Assembly (NCBI GenBank): GCA_002450095.1
Contig: DJYK01000012.1
Coordinates: 1 to 64,000, forward strand
Direction of reading: 5' to 3'
From: Mageeibacillus sp. UBA6980
GTDB taxonomy: Bacteria; Bacillota; Clostridia; Saccharofermentanales; Saccharofermentanaceae
DNA length: 64,000 bases
Part shown: piece after piece, positions 34,919 through 45,117 of the stretch
Layout of the letters: every line of letters begins with the position of its first letter
Position numbering within the stretch: the stretch's first letter is position 1
Notes under the pieces: generated by a model
The model's input: the letters and a program-made list of their open reading frames with translations, nothing else
Told to the model about the DNA's origin: nothing
Databases searched by the model: none
Position numbers and translations under genes: made by a program

Positions 34919-36067
34919 ATGGGACTTAAGGTCTTACACATATCAAAGTATTACTATCCCTTCTCGGGAGGGACTGAGCAGATAGCGCGCGATGCTGTTG
35001 TAGCCTTGAAGGAGATTCCCGGGTGCGAGCAGCTTGTATTCGCATTCGATCACGGTACTCCCAAGGAATCGAAGGACTCGAGAGATGTGGTGGATGATAT
35101 AGATGTCATCCGCTGCCGTTGTTTCACGAAGATATCCTCACAGTCTTTGTCCGCAACTTACGGAAGAAGGCTTAAGGAAGCGCTGGATGAGTTTAAGCCC
35201 GATGTGGTCATACTTCATTATCCGAATCCGTTCGGTACGCACTATCTTCTTAAGCTTCTTAAGAAGAGACCTGAGATCAAGCTTATAACCTACTGGCATC
35301 TCGATATAGTAAAGCAGAAATTCCTGAAGATTTTTTTCAGGAGTCAGAACAGAAGGCTTATAGCAAGATCTTCGAAGATCATCGCCACAAGCCCGAATTA
35401 TGTCGAAGGAAGTGAGTATCTTTCTTCTGTTCCCGATAAGTGTGTTGTTGTTCCGAACTGCATCAATGAGAACAGACTTGTCACAGATGACGAGGTAATA
35501 AGAAGGGCCGGGGAGCTTAAAGAAGAACATAAGGGTAAGACCGTGTGTCTTGCCGTAGGTCGCCATGTCGAATACAAGGGATTCAAGTATCTTATAGAGG
35601 CGTCGAAGTACCTTGATGACAGCTTCGTCATCGGTATCACGGGCAAGGGACCTCTGACGGATGATCTTAAGGCTCAGGCCGAAGGTGACGGCAAGATCCG
35701 TTTCCTGGGACTTATAAGTGATGTCGATCTTCGTGCATGGCTTATGACCTGCGATCTGTTCTGCTTCCCGTCTATAACCAAGAATGAGGCATTCGGTCTC
35801 GCTCTTGCCGAGGGTATGTACTTCGGTCATCCTGCGATTACATTCACTATAGAGGGTTCGGGCGTAAATTATGTTAACCTCGACGGCGTTACGGGTATAG
35901 AATGCCCGAATGCGGACAGTAAGGCGTTCGCTGAAGCGATGAAGACTTTGGCGGGGGATAAGGATCTTCGTTCAAGATACGGTGAGGCAGCAAGAAAGCG
36001 CGTCATCGATAATTTTACATATGCAACGTTCAAGAAGAATATTCAGGCGCTGGTGACGGGTCTTTGA
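34919..36067 (+). CDS. Glycosyltransferase, GT4 family
   Basis: 382 residues, GT-B fold retaining transferase. N-terminal HISKYYYPFSGGTEQIARDAV is the acceptor-side glycine loop typical of GT4, and the C-terminal donor site has the E-x7-E type motif NEAFGLALAEGMYFGHPAI. Cytoplasmic, membrane-associated, likely adds one sugar of the repeat unit. Donor and acceptor unknown. Four nt after the Wzz-like gene. Confidence 0.9.
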   Translation: MGLKVLHISKYYYPFSGGTEQIARDAVVALKEIPGCEQLVFAFDHGTPKESKDSRDVVDDIDVIRCRCFTKISSQSLSATYGRRLKEALDEFKPDVVILHYPNPFGTHYLLKLLKKRPEIKLITYWHLDIVKQKFLKIFFRSQNRRLIARSSKIIATSPNYVEGSEYLSSVPDKCVVVPNCINENRLVTDDEVIRRAGELKEEHKGKTVCLAVGRHVEYKGFKYLIEASKYLDDSFVIGITGKGPLTDDLKAQAEGDGKIRFLGLISDVDLRAWLMTCDLFCFPSITKNEAFGLALAEGMYFGHPAITFTIEGSGVNYVNLDGVTGIECPNADSKAFAEAMKTLAGDKDLRSRYGEAARKRVIDNFTYATFKKNIQALVTGL

Positions 36068-36071
36068 TGAT

Positions 36072-37409
36072 ATGAATCTCACACTTACGCGTCTCAACAA
36101 AGGGTCTTCCATAGTCAACGCCCTTATCTGGTTCAGTATTCTTACCGCATCCTGTGATATCGTACTCGCGTTTGATGTCGCAGGTCTTACGGTTCGAGTA
36201 TCCCAGCTCGTTGCTATGGCAGTAATGTTTCTGTTCCTTCTTCGTATCATCAGATTCGGCAATGTTAAGATCCTTACGCCGTACTATAACCTTCTGATAG
36301 TTATCGTATTTAACACTATATGTATAGTTAATTCCAAGACTCTGTTCAATGCCGTAGGTTATGATCTGTGGCTGATCTTCGATTGTGTTCAGGTGCTCGC
36401 CTTTACTTACTTTCTGAGTAAACAGGAGTCTATACAGTCGCTTCTCAGAAAGTACATTATGTGCTTCAACGCGCTTGCGGTCGTAGGCTTCATTCAGTTC
36501 GCATTGCAGTTTCTCGGTATCAACTTCTATGTAACACAGTACAATGATCTTCACAGGAGCAACGGATTCTCATACGAGCCATCGTTTTATGCGACATATA
36601 TGATAATGGGTTCGATCATCTGTCTTTATCTTCTCGAGAGAAGGAATTACAGATGCATGAGAAGAAGATATCTCATTTTATCGACTCTTCTGAATGTCGG
36701 TGCAGTCGTGATCTCGACATCGAGAATGGGACTTCTGATCCTTCTTATATATGTCGTTTACAGGGGAATAATGTGCCTTAGGATATATATCCATAAGAAG
36801 GCTTCGCTTATAAGGATACTCTTTACGTTGATGCCTATCGTGGTCGGTATAGCGGCGGTGCTGTTCATCCTGGCGGTTGAATTTCAGGTGGACTTCGTAC
36901 TTCACTATCTGAGCGGACTCGGTATCGGAGGCACTGCGTCCCATTCCACGGACGCGAGATCTGCAGGCTTTGTCGATACATGGAAACTCTTCCTCGACAG
37001 TCCTTTTCTGGGATGCAGTCTCGGAGGCATCGATGCGGGTATCATCGAGTACAAGGCGAGAAATTATACCGTTGCCAACAACGGCGGTGCGAGTATGTGT
37101 ATCTCTCTTGAGGCTCTCGCGGCTTACGGAATATTCGGTGCGTATTTCTTCTTTAAGTATATGTGGGATCTGACGGTCGGAGGATATCTTAAGGCCAAGA
37201 AGAGACCCGGGGACAAGAAGGAGAGGGAGCCTGTATACGCTATGCTGATCGCTCTGTTCTTCGAGTTCGTCATATTGCAGCTTAACCAGAATGTCCTAAG
37301 ACCTCCGTTCTGGGTGCATATCGCACTCGTATCTACGTGTCTTCAGATATATCTGCGTGAATCACATAAGAACTATAAAGTAACGGAGGCCGGAGTCGAG
37401 CATGTCTGA
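36072..37409 (+). CDS. Wzy-type polymerase or O-antigen ligase
   Basis: 445 residues with about eleven TM segments and a large extracytoplasmic loop between about residues 275 and 340 (GGTASHSTDARSAGFVDTWKLFLDSPFLGCSLGG), the most conserved part of Wzy/WaaL proteins. It probably joins lipid-linked repeat units outside the membrane. It overlaps the next gene by 8 nt. Compared with the 32090 gene, the loop motif is the more typical of a polymerase. Confidence 0.75.
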   Translation: MNLTLTRLNKGSSIVNALIWFSILTASCDIVLAFDVAGLTVRVSQLVAMAVMFLFLLRIIRFGNVKILTPYYNLLIVIVFNTICIVNSKTLFNAVGYDLWLIFDCVQVLAFTYFLSKQESIQSLLRKYIMCFNALAVVGFIQFALQFLGINFYVTQYNDLHRSNGFSYEPSFYATYMIMGSIICLYLLERRNYRCMRRRYLILSTLLNVGAVVISTSRMGLLILLIYVVYRGIMCLRIYIHKKASLIRILFTLMPIVVGIAAVLFILAVEFQVDFVLHYLSGLGIGGTASHSTDARSAGFVDTWKLFLDSPFLGCSLGGIDAGIIEYKARNYTVANNGGASMCISLEALAAYGIFGAYFFFKYMWDLTVGGYLKAKKRPGDKKEREPVYAMLIALFFEFVILQLNQNVLRPPFWVHIALVSTCLQIYLRESHKNYKVTEAGVEHV

Positions 37410-38517
37410 TCCCAAGATAATCGCCAACTACCTTCCCCAGTATCACCGGATGCCGGAGAACGACAAATGGTGGGGAGAAGGATTTACGGACTGGGTTGCC
37501 GTCAAAAAAGCCGTTCCGCAATACGACGGACACGTTCAGCCCCGCGTTCCCGCAGACGGTTACTACTATAGTCTCGACAAGCCTGAGGATATTGCCCGTC
37601 AGGTAAAGCTTGCCAACGAATACGGGGTTTACGGATTCGGAATATACCACTACTGGTTCTCGTCCGAGCAGCACTTTATGGAGACGCCGGCGAATATCTT
37701 TCTCACTCATAAAGAGTTTGATATCCATTACATGTTCATATGGGACAATACTTCATGGATCCGTTCGTGGAGTGCCGTGAAGGGCAATAACTGGGCTCCT
37801 TCGTTCGAGGGGGAGAAGAACGCAGGCCCCGAGATCCTTGCCGAGCTTAAGTACGGTGATAAGGATGAATGGAAAAAGCATTTCGAGTGGCTTCTTCCTT
37901 TCTTTAAGGATGAGCGTTACATAAAGATCGACGGCAAGCCCGTATTCTCGTTCATGAGGATGAATGCGGATCCGGATATAATCAAGGCTATGGCAAAGTA
38001 CTGGGATGAGCTCGGAAGGCAGGCGGGACTTCCCGGAGTCGTGTGCATGAGCAAGTGCACATGGAAAGGAGTCGGACTCGATTACCGTTTCTACTACGAG
38101 CCTTTCCAGTTTAACGATTTGCATGAGCTTTTCCGCAAGGGCCCCGAGGAAGTCTTCATAAGAAAGTTCAGGAAGAAGGATAAGTTAAGGTTCGCGGACT
38201 ACGACAAGGAGTGGAAGAGCATTCTCTATTCTGCCGGGCACTGTAAGACTCCCAATACGTTCTATAGCGGTATCGTAGGCTTCGACGATACACCGAGAAG
38301 AGGAAAGAAAGCCCGTATCATCCGCGGACAGACACCTGAGAAATTTGAAAAGTATCTTTATGAACTCCTTAAGATAAGCAAGGCTCAGGGAAGGGAATTC
38401 GTCTTTGTTACGGCCTGGAACGAATGGAGTGAGGGCGCATATCTGGAACCCGATTCCGTAACCGGCACCGGTTACCTTGAAGCGTTGAAAAGAGCTTCCG
38501 AAAGGTTAAACGGATAA
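37402..38517 (+). CDS. WbsX-type glycan-synthesis protein
   Basis: 371 residues matching the WbsX family found in capsule and O-antigen loci. The typical start IANYLPQYHRMPENDKWWGEGFTDWVAVKKA is present, and FGIYHYWF, WDNTSW and the C-terminal FVTAWNEWSEGAYLEPD are further family motifs. The fold is expected to be a TIM barrel like GH99 endo-mannanase, so it may act as a glycosyltransferase or glycoside hydrolase; the reaction is not established to my knowledge. No signal peptide, so cytoplasmic. Confidence 0.88.
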   Translation: MSDPKIIANYLPQYHRMPENDKWWGEGFTDWVAVKKAVPQYDGHVQPRVPADGYYYSLDKPEDIARQVKLANEYGVYGFGIYHYWFSSEQHFMETPANIFLTHKEFDIHYMFIWDNTSWIRSWSAVKGNNWAPSFEGEKNAGPEILAELKYGDKDEWKKHFEWLLPFFKDERYIKIDGKPVFSFMRMNADPDIIKAMAKYWDELGRQAGLPGVVCMSKCTWKGVGLDYRFYYEPFQFNDLHELFRKGPEEVFIRKFRKKDKLRFADYDKEWKSILYSAGHCKTPNTFYSGIVGFDDTPRRGKKARIIRGQTPEKFEKYLYELLKISKAQGREFVFVTAWNEWSEGAYLEPDSVTGTGYLEALKRASERLNG

Positions 38518-38518
38518 T

Positions 38519-39361
38519 ATGAATATTGCTTGCTGTGTCGTTCTTTATAATCCCGATGAGAATACGGTAAAGAATATCTCCACCTATGCTCCGGCGGCAG
38601 GTGAGGTCTTTGCCGTAGATAATTCCGATGAGCCCGATGAGGATATCATTAATAGGATAAAGAATATCGGCGCGAACGTTACCGTCATATCCATGCACGG
38701 CAACAAAGGTATTGCCGCCGCCCTGAATGAGGGAGTCAGGAAAGCCTCCGAAGCAGGCTTTAAGTATCTTCTTACCATGGATGATGATTCGTTCTTTACG
38801 GGAACGGTCCTTCCGGAATATACGGAACGCGCGCGCAGGCTGTTCGAGGAAGACGACAAGGTCATTGAGGTCGGGATACATAACAGCGGCGATAAGGATG
38901 ACGATCTTGTCGTTAATAATGAGAACCCCGACTGGCTCATAACGTCCGGTTCGATAATAGACATCGATAAGACGATCGCTATCGGAGGTTTTCTCGAGAA
39001 ACTCTTTATCGACGAAGTTGACAGGGAATTCTGTTACCGTGCCGTCGCTAAAGGTTATAAGATGCGAAGAGTCCTGGATCTTACGATGCAGCATAATCTC
39101 GGTGCCCCGATACGAGGGAAGATCTTCGGCAGGGAATTTGAAGCGATGGGGCACAGTAAGATCAGGAAGTATTATATCTTCCGTAACTGCACATACGTAA
39201 TGAAGGAATATCCTCAGACGAGGAAACCCTACAGGCATTTTCTCTTTGCCACATGGCTTAAGACGATACTCGTCGAGGATGATAAGATCAATAAACTCAA
39301 GTATATGAGAATGGGCCGAAGGGATGCCCGTAAGGGTAAGTTCGGCAAGCTCGAGGTGTAA
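38519..39361 (+). CDS. GT2 glycosyltransferase, rhamnosyltransferase-like
   Basis: 280 residues, GT-A fold. The N-terminus IACCVVLYNPDENTVKNI, the segment GNKGIAAALNEGVRKA and the metal site MDDDSFF resemble bacterial rhamnosyltransferases that use dTDP-L-rhamnose. The rml genes at 52960-56379 would supply that donor. One base separates it from the WbsX-type gene's stop. Donor assignment is by resemblance only. Confidence 0.82.
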   Translation: MNIACCVVLYNPDENTVKNISTYAPAAGEVFAVDNSDEPDEDIINRIKNIGANVTVISMHGNKGIAAALNEGVRKASEAGFKYLLTMDDDSFFTGTVLPEYTERARRLFEEDDKVIEVGIHNSGDKDDDLVVNNENPDWLITSGSIIDIDKTIAIGGFLEKLFIDEVDREFCYRAVAKGYKMRRVLDLTMQHNLGAPIRGKIFGREFEAMGHSKIRKYYIFRNCTYVMKEYPQTRKPYRHFLFATWLKTILVEDDKINKLKYMRMGRRDARKGKFGKLEV

Positions 39362-40828
39362 ATGACTGAAGAGGATAAGATCAGGAATGTAGAAGGTGTT
39401 GTAGGCAAGCTCAAGAGGATAGCCTCGTCTTCTGTTGATAAAGGAAATTACCGCAAGGCTCTCGATGCCGTCACTGCGGCCTCCTTCATTCTGGAGGAAT
39501 ACAATCAGTATTATGTCGATGAGGAGCTTGAAGGATATGTTAAGGATATCGCGCGAAAGCTCGTCGTTCCCGCATACGGACAGCAGGAGGGAGATCCTTC
39601 GACCATTCTGTTTTATGACAGCTTCGGCTTCGACGTAAGAGCTCTGGCTCTTGTATATATGCACGCTCTTGCAGATCTGGGATATAGAGTTATCTACATA
39701 ACCAAGGTCGAGTCTAAAGACAACCAGCCTGAACTTCACGAGGCCGTAAAGCACGGAAATGTCATCTGGAATTACGTGTCGTATGAGGACCGTGAGCAGG
39801 AAGTAAAAGATATCGCTTCTTTGTTCGAGCGGTATCAGCCCGCGAAAGCCATCCTTTATTCAACTCCGGATGATGCGGCGGCGATGGCTGTCTTCTATGC
39901 ATATCAGGGCATCGTTGAAAGATTCAAGATCAATCTTACCGACCACGCGTTCTGGCTCGGACACGATGCGTTCGATTATAATCTCGAGTTCAGAAATTAC
40001 GGAGCTTGTGTATCCGTAAAGTACAGAGGGGTTCCTGAGGACAGGGAGATCATCATGCCGTTTTATCCCTACCACAGAGACCAGGAATTTCAGGGGCTTC
40101 CGTTCGATCCCAAAGGAAAGAAGATCGTCTTCAGCGGAGGATCGGTCTATAAGACTTTGGGAGATCCTCAGAACCGCTATTATGTGATCCTGGATAAACT
40201 TCTTACGAAGCATGAGGATCTGGTGTTCCTTTATGCCGGCACGGGCGATGACAGTGAGATAAGAAAGCTTCAGGATAAGTTCCCGGGACGGGTTTACCGC
40301 ATCGATGAGCGTAAAGACCTTTTCGAGCTGATGCAAACGTGCACGTTCTATCTTAATACTTTCCCCTTTATCGGAGGACTCATGATGCAGTTCGCGGCAG
40401 ATGCGAAGAAGGTTCCTCTTACCTTGAGGAAGGAGGGCGCAAGCGACGAGAACAAGGAGATACTTCTAAGTCAGGACAGCGTCGAATACGATGATGTCGA
40501 TTCGCTTGTAGCGGAGGCTTCAAGGCTCCTTACCGATGAGGAATACAGGATGAAGCGCGGAGAGGAACTTAAGGCGGATCTGATCTCGCCATCTGACTTT
40601 GCAAAGGAACTCGGAAGCGCGCTGGAGAATCACAGGACGTCATACGAAGTTAAGATAAAGGATACTGACACGACTGAATTCAGGAAACAGTATATAATAA
40701 GATTCAGTGATAAGACTTTCAGGCAGGTAATAGCTTCCGGCAATAAGAAGACTCTGATCTTGGATTTCCCCGGGCTGTTCTTGAAGAAGGTCTACAACAA
40801 AGTAGTGAAGAAAGAGAAGCTTAACTGA
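39362..40828 (+). CDS. Probable GT-B glycosyltransferase of unclear family
   Basis: 488 residues, starting directly after the previous stop. An N-terminal helical segment of about 75 residues (possibly a protein-interaction part) precedes a GT-B-like body: ILFYDSFGFDVRALALVYMHALADLGYRVIYIT, LTDHAFWLGHDAFDYNLEFRNYGACVS, and a donor-domain stretch KKIVFSGGSVYKTLGD, FLYAGTGDDSEIRKLQ and LMQTCTFYLNTFPFIGGLMMQFA. The last resembles the donor loop of GT4/GT41-like enzymes, but the usual E-x7-E is not clear. I do not recognise the family. The C-terminal 60 residues are basic and may bind the membrane. Confidence 0.6.
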   Translation: MTEEDKIRNVEGVVGKLKRIASSSVDKGNYRKALDAVTAASFILEEYNQYYVDEELEGYVKDIARKLVVPAYGQQEGDPSTILFYDSFGFDVRALALVYMHALADLGYRVIYITKVESKDNQPELHEAVKHGNVIWNYVSYEDREQEVKDIASLFERYQPAKAILYSTPDDAAAMAVFYAYQGIVERFKINLTDHAFWLGHDAFDYNLEFRNYGACVSVKYRGVPEDREIIMPFYPYHRDQEFQGLPFDPKGKKIVFSGGSVYKTLGDPQNRYYVILDKLLTKHEDLVFLYAGTGDDSEIRKLQDKFPGRVYRIDERKDLFELMQTCTFYLNTFPFIGGLMMQFAADAKKVPLTLRKEGASDENKEILLSQDSVEYDDVDSLVAEASRLLTDEEYRMKRGEELKADLISPSDFAKELGSALENHRTSYEVKIKDTDTTEFRKQYIIRFSDKTFRQVIASGNKKTLILDFPGLFLKKVYNKVVKKEKLN

Positions 40829-40838
40829 AGGTAATATT

Positions 40839-41246
40839 ATGGATGTGAAGACTTATTCATTTGTACCGCACGGCGATGACAGGGGACAGTTGGTGGCACT
40901 CGAGGAGTATAAAGATTTCCCTTTTGCCGTTAAGCGAGTCTATTATATTTACGATACGCTCGAAGGTGTTGTGAGAGGTCATCATGCGCACAAGTGCTTA
41001 AAGCAGATCCTCATCTGCGTACACGGCAGTTGTAAGATCCATCTGGATAACGGTCATGAGACCGAAGAGGTGCTCCTCGACAAGCCTACCAAAGGTCTTT
41101 ATATAGAGAATGACATGTGGAGAGAGATGTATGATTTCTCTCCCGATGCCGTGTTGCTGGTTCTTGCATCGGAGCTTTACGATGAGTCGGATTACATAAG
41201 AGATTACGATGAATTCAAAAAATTCATCGCTTCCAAGGAGGGCTGA
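40839..41246 (+). CDS. FdtA/QdtA-like dTDP-4-keto-6-deoxyglucose 3,4-isomerase
   Basis: 135-residue cupin. FdtA and QdtA convert dTDP-4-keto-6-deoxy-glucose to the 3-keto sugar for dTDP-Fuc3NAc or dTDP-Qui3NAc. Typical parts are [55 protein letters not shown] and [25 protein letters not shown], including the His pair of GHHAHK. The 3-amino transferase partner follows at once. RmlA/RmlB in the same locus would supply the substrate. Fuc3 or Qui3 configuration cannot be told apart by eye. Confidence 0.88.
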   Translation: MDVKTYSFVPHGDDRGQLVALEEYKDFPFAVKRVYYIYDTLEGVVRGHHAHKCLKQILICVHGSCKIHLDNGHETEEVLLDKPTKGLYIENDMWREMYDFSPDAVLLVLASELYDESDYIRDYDEFKKFIASKEG

Positions 41247-41247
41247 T

Positions 41248-42345
41248 ATGGAAGTACCGTTTGTTTCTTTCAGACCGATGGAAAGGGCGCTCGATAAGGA
41301 TATCAGAGCGGCCTTCGAGAGAGTTTACGATAACTCATGGTATATAGAGGGCAAAGAGGATGAGAAGTTCGAACAGGCCTTTGCGGACTACATAGGTACG
41401 TCTTACTGCGTCGGATGCGGAAACGGACTTGATGCTCTGGTCCTTGCGCTTAAGGCATTCGGCATAGGACACGGCGATGAGGTCATCGTTCCGTCCAATA
41501 CTTATATAGCCACCGCCCTGGCCGTGACTTTTACCGGTGCAGACGTGGTCTTTGTAGAACCTGATATCAGGACTTATAATATCGATCCGTCACTGATCGA
41601 AGCCGCCGTTACGGATAAGACAAAGGCGATAATGCCGGTCCATCTTTACGGTCAGGCCTGCGATATGGATCCGATTATAAAGATCGCGAAGAAATATGAT
41701 CTTAAGGTTATCGAGGATTGTGCGCAGGCTCACGGTGCGACTTATAAGGGAAGAAGAGTCGGAACGTTCGGTGATGCGGCAGGCTTTTCTTTCTATCCCG
41801 GAAAGAATCTCGGCGCATTGGGCGATGCAGGTGCCGCTGTTACGAACGACAAGGAGGCGGCAGATAAAATAAGGGCCTACGGGAATTACGGTTCGGACTA
41901 TAAGTATCATCATATCTATAAGGGGCAGAACAGCAGATTGGATGAGTTTCAGGCGGCGTTCCTGTCGGCAAAGCTTCCTCACCTTGACAGGATGAACGAA
42001 GAAAGAAGAAGGATTGCTTCAAAGTATCTATCCGGCATAACAAATCCTCTTATAACTTTGCCTTATACGGCGGATTATGCCAAGCCGGTCTGGCATATAT
42101 TTGCGATAAGATGTGAACGCAAGGATGAGCTTCAAAAGTTCCTTAAGGAGGCCGGGATCAGTACCAATAACCATTATCCGATTCCGATGCATCTTCAGGG
42201 GGCTTATAAGGATCTGGGCTTTAAGAAAGGAGATTTTCCGATAGCCGAGCAGATCTCGGAAACTGAGGTTTCCATTCCGATGTATTACGGCATGACAGAT
42301 GAACAGATCGAGTATGTGATCACCAAGATCAATGAGTTCAGCTGA
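41248..42345 (+). CDS. FdtB-like sugar 3-aminotransferase (DegT/DnrJ/EryC1)
   Basis: 365 residues, PLP-dependent. The PLP Lys lies in [17 protein letters not shown] (about residue 186), the phosphate-side Asp in [26 protein letters not shown] at the start and [19 protein letters not shown] are typical of FdtB/QdtB. It should aminate the 3-keto product of the preceding isomerase to a dTDP-3-amino-3,6-dideoxyhexose. The frame is open to 41209, but AAGGAGGG at 41235-41242 fixes the start at 41248. No N-acetyltransferase (FdtC/QdtC) is seen in the window. Confidence 0.9.
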   Translation: MEVPFVSFRPMERALDKDIRAAFERVYDNSWYIEGKEDEKFEQAFADYIGTSYCVGCGNGLDALVLALKAFGIGHGDEVIVPSNTYIATALAVTFTGADVVFVEPDIRTYNIDPSLIEAAVTDKTKAIMPVHLYGQACDMDPIIKIAKKYDLKVIEDCAQAHGATYKGRRVGTFGDAAGFSFYPGKNLGALGDAGAAVTNDKEAADKIRAYGNYGSDYKYHHIYKGQNSRLDEFQAAFLSAKLPHLDRMNEERRRIASKYLSGITNPLITLPYTADYAKPVWHIFAIRCERKDELQKFLKEAGISTNNHYPIPMHLQGAYKDLGFKKGDFPIAEQISETEVSIPMYYGMTDEQIEYVITKINEFS

Positions 42346-43315
42346 TAAAGTACATTCACTTGAGATCTTTATTCTCACATATAACAGGGCAGATTATCTT
42401 TGCGAGAGCATAGAAAGCGTTCTCGCGTCTTCGTATAAGGATTTTACATTGACGGTTGTCGATAACTGTTCGACTGACAATACAAAAGAAGTCGTCAATA
42501 GTTTTGATGATCCCAGAATCAGATATGTTAAGCATGAGAAGAATATCGGCGGGATCAATAATATCAATTCGGCGATCAGAATGGCAAAGGCAGATTACAT
42601 AGTGCTGTTCCATGATGACGATAAGATGCTTCCGTCCATGATCGAGGAAGAATACGGATTTCTCGAGGAGCATCCCGAGGCCGGGTGCGTCTCCTGCCTG
42701 TCGAGGAGCTTCTTCGAAGACGGACGGACAGAGGATATGAAGGCATCATTCGAAGGAGAGTCAAAGATCTATACCGGAACTGAGCTGTTCGACGCTTATT
42801 TTGCCGATAAGCACGATACCGTCTGTCCTTCGATAATGTACAGGAAAAGCGTGCTCGATGCTCACGATCTGATCTTTGACCCGAAGGTCGGACCCTGCTG
42901 CGATATCAAGCTGCTTTTTGATATAGAACGATACGGAGACGGAGTCGGAACGATAAATAAGTGCCTTATGCTTACGAGAAGACATGAGAAGCAGGACAGC
43001 ACCATGAACTATTTTCCCATGCATATCGAGCTGTACGATTATCTTCATAATGATCCGTACTACGGACCGATGCTCTCGGAAAAGAAGAAGTGGGGACTTG
43101 ATAAATATCACGATTTCTCGAGAGCCCTTGCAAGTCTCGTGATAAGAGGCACGGGGTCAAGGAAAAAGCATATTTCCGACGAGAAGAAATTAAGAAATGC
43201 AGTGGGAAGCAGGTTCATCGACAGATGCGTTTATACCGTTACGGTATCTTTGGCAAGGCTGTTTCCGGGACTTATCAGGAAGTTATTTTTTATGCGTAAG
43301 GGAGGACGGGGTTAA
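42332..43315 (+). CDS. GT2 glycosyltransferase
   Basis: 327 residues, GT-A fold. Nucleotide-binding start [41 protein letters not shown] and the metal site FHDDDKM are classic GT2. Overlaps the aminotransferase gene by 14 nt. It may transfer the sugar made by the two genes before it; this rests on order only. Confidence 0.88.
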   Translation: MSSADKVHSLEIFILTYNRADYLCESIESVLASSYKDFTLTVVDNCSTDNTKEVVNSFDDPRIRYVKHEKNIGGINNINSAIRMAKADYIVLFHDDDKMLPSMIEEEYGFLEEHPEAGCVSCLSRSFFEDGRTEDMKASFEGESKIYTGTELFDAYFADKHDTVCPSIMYRKSVLDAHDLIFDPKVGPCCDIKLLFDIERYGDGVGTINKCLMLTRRHEKQDSTMNYFPMHIELYDYLHNDPYYGPMLSEKKKWGLDKYHDFSRALASLVIRGTGSRKKHISDEKKLRNAVGSRFIDRCVYTVTVSLARLFPGLIRKLFFMRKGGRG

Positions 43316-44175
43316 TGATCATTGTCCAGTTCTCGGGCGGACTCGGTAATCAGCTCGGTCAGTACGGGCTTTATCTGGAGTATAAGGAAAGAGGCTATAA
43401 GACTTATGCGGATCTCAGCTGGTACAGGAACGGCCAGTCCAAGGACGGCAAAGTCGATATAAGAAGCGTCGAACTCGATCTTCTGGGACTGACGGTCGAG
43501 GAGTGTCCGAAGATGCTTGAATACTACGGTAAGGAAGGCGGTATCAACCGCTATATCAGAAGGCTTGTAGCAGGCCGTACATACATGGAAGAGGGATATA
43601 AGTTCACTCCTGCTCTCCTGGATGTTAAGAAGGGCTATGTCATGGGGGGAAGCTTCATCGGCGAGGAGTATATAACGACCTGCGCAAAGACGCTTCGCGA
43701 CAATATCGTGTTTAAGGGAACGGATTCGGATTATATAAAGGAAATGGAGGATAAGATCCGAAGCGGTAATTCTGTCTCGATCCATATGAGGCTCGGGGAT
43801 TATCTGAATCTGTCCGAGCTTTACGGGAATATCTGCACGCCCGAATACTATAGAAGGGCCGTGGATCTTATTAAACAGAAGGTTCCGGATCCCACATTCT
43901 TCATATTCTCGAATGATGTTAATGCGGCGAAGGAACTGCTCGGGATACAGGGGGCGGTTGCCGTTACCGGAAATACGGGTGACAGGTCGTATCTTGATAT
44001 GTATCTTATGAGTCTTTGTAAGCACAATATCATCGCCAACAGTACATTCAGCTGGTGGGGTGCATGGCTCAATGACAACCCCGAAAAGACGGTATGCTGT
44101 CCTACAACGCTTCTTAACGGATATGATAACGGAAGTGTATACTGTAAAGAGTGGATAAGAGTTAAAGGAGACTGA
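43315..44175 (+). CDS. GT11 alpha-1,2-fucosyltransferase-like protein
   Basis: 286 residues. The GT11 landmarks are present: [27 protein letters not shown] at the start, SIHMRLGDYL (variant of the GDP-fucose-binding HxRRxD motif) in the middle and NSTFSWWGAWL near the end. Enzymes of this family use GDP-L-fucose; the GDP-L-fucose synthase gene lies at 45541. Its start overlaps the previous stop (TAATG). Confidence 0.9.
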   Translation: MIIVQFSGGLGNQLGQYGLYLEYKERGYKTYADLSWYRNGQSKDGKVDIRSVELDLLGLTVEECPKMLEYYGKEGGINRYIRRLVAGRTYMEEGYKFTPALLDVKKGYVMGGSFIGEEYITTCAKTLRDNIVFKGTDSDYIKEMEDKIRSGNSVSIHMRLGDYLNLSELYGNICTPEYYRRAVDLIKQKVPDPTFFIFSNDVNAAKELLGIQGAVAVTGNTGDRSYLDMYLMSLCKHNIIANSTFSWWGAWLNDNPEKTVCCPTTLLNGYDNGSVYCKEWIRVKGD

Positions 44176-44178
44176 ATA

Positions 44179-45084
44179 ATGAGTGCATCAAATGTTCTTG
44201 TTATTGGTGGAAACGGATTCATAGGTTCAAATCTTTGCCGTGTTCTGACGGAACAGGGTTTTCATGTAACGAGCTTTGATATAGCCCAGCCGCCGAGAAC
44301 TGTCGACGGTGTTAAATATGTTATGGGAGATTTTTTTGACGATAATGTACTCTCGTCCGTTATCAAGGGGAAAGATGTCATCTACCACGCTCTCTCGACT
44401 ATCAATCCCGGTAATTCCAATCAGAAGTACATGATGGGTTACGGAAGGGATTTTATACAGACAGTTAAGCTTTTCGATATGCTTAAAGATACCGATACAA
44501 AGCTTATCTTCCTGTCTTCCGGCGGAACCGTTTACGGTAAGCAGGCCGTTTTTCCGATCAAAGAAGACACGCTGGCAAGACCTATCAATCACTACGGCAA
44601 CGTTAAGCTCTGCATAGAGAATGCGCTTCGCGTTTTTGACATACAGGCGAAGTCCAAGATGATAGTGGCAAGGATATCCAATCCTTACGGTCCCGGACAG
44701 GATTACAACAAAGGCGTAGGATTCATAGATGCGGTCATAAGAAGGACTCTCGAAGGCGAGACTGTTGAAGTCTGGGGCGACGGCGAGATCGTAAGAGACT
44801 ATATTCATATCGATGACGTCTGCGGGATGCTCGCGGCTCTCGCGGGATATGACGGTGAGGAGAACATCTTCAATCTGAGCTCGGGGCAGGGAGCATCACA
44901 AAACCGCATAATCGAGATAGTAAAGAACATAGATCCCAGGGTTAAGTTCGAGTATAAACCCGCAAGGAGCGTTGACGTAGGAAAGATAATCCTCGATAAC
45001 ACCAGGATAAGAACGCTCTATAAGGATAAGATGACCGATCTGGACGACGGGATCAAGTCCGTTTATGACTATCTTAAGGGATAA
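44179..45084 (+). CDS. NAD-dependent sugar epimerase/dehydratase (GalE-like)
   Basis: 301 residues, extended short-chain dehydrogenase. NAD-binding GGNGFIGSNLCRVL at the start, Ser/Thr site in SSGGTVYGK, and the catalytic Y-x3-K in NHYGNVK. Probably a nucleotide-sugar 4-epimerase or 4-reductase of this locus; the substrate is unknown. Starts 3 nt after the fucosyltransferase stop. Confidence 0.88.
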   Translation: MSASNVLVIGGNGFIGSNLCRVLTEQGFHVTSFDIAQPPRTVDGVKYVMGDFFDDNVLSSVIKGKDVIYHALSTINPGNSNQKYMMGYGRDFIQTVKLFDMLKDTDTKLIFLSSGGTVYGKQAVFPIKEDTLARPINHYGNVKLCIENALRVFDIQAKSKMIVARISNPYGPGQDYNKGVGFIDAVIRRTLEGETVEVWGDGEIVRDYIHIDDVCGMLAALAGYDGEENIFNLSSGQGASQNRIIEIVKNIDPRVKFEYKPARSVDVGKIILDNTRIRTLYKDKMTDLDDGIKSVYDYLKG

Positions 45085-45117
45085 CGTGATACAATGTAGG
45101 TTCAGTGAGGTTCTAAT

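Noticed and set aside
38408..39754. 448-codon open frame on the minus strand opposite the GT2 gene at 38519
   Set aside because: Spans parts of three well-supported plus-strand genes, with a composition of shadow translation (many Ile, Arg, Leu) and no domain.
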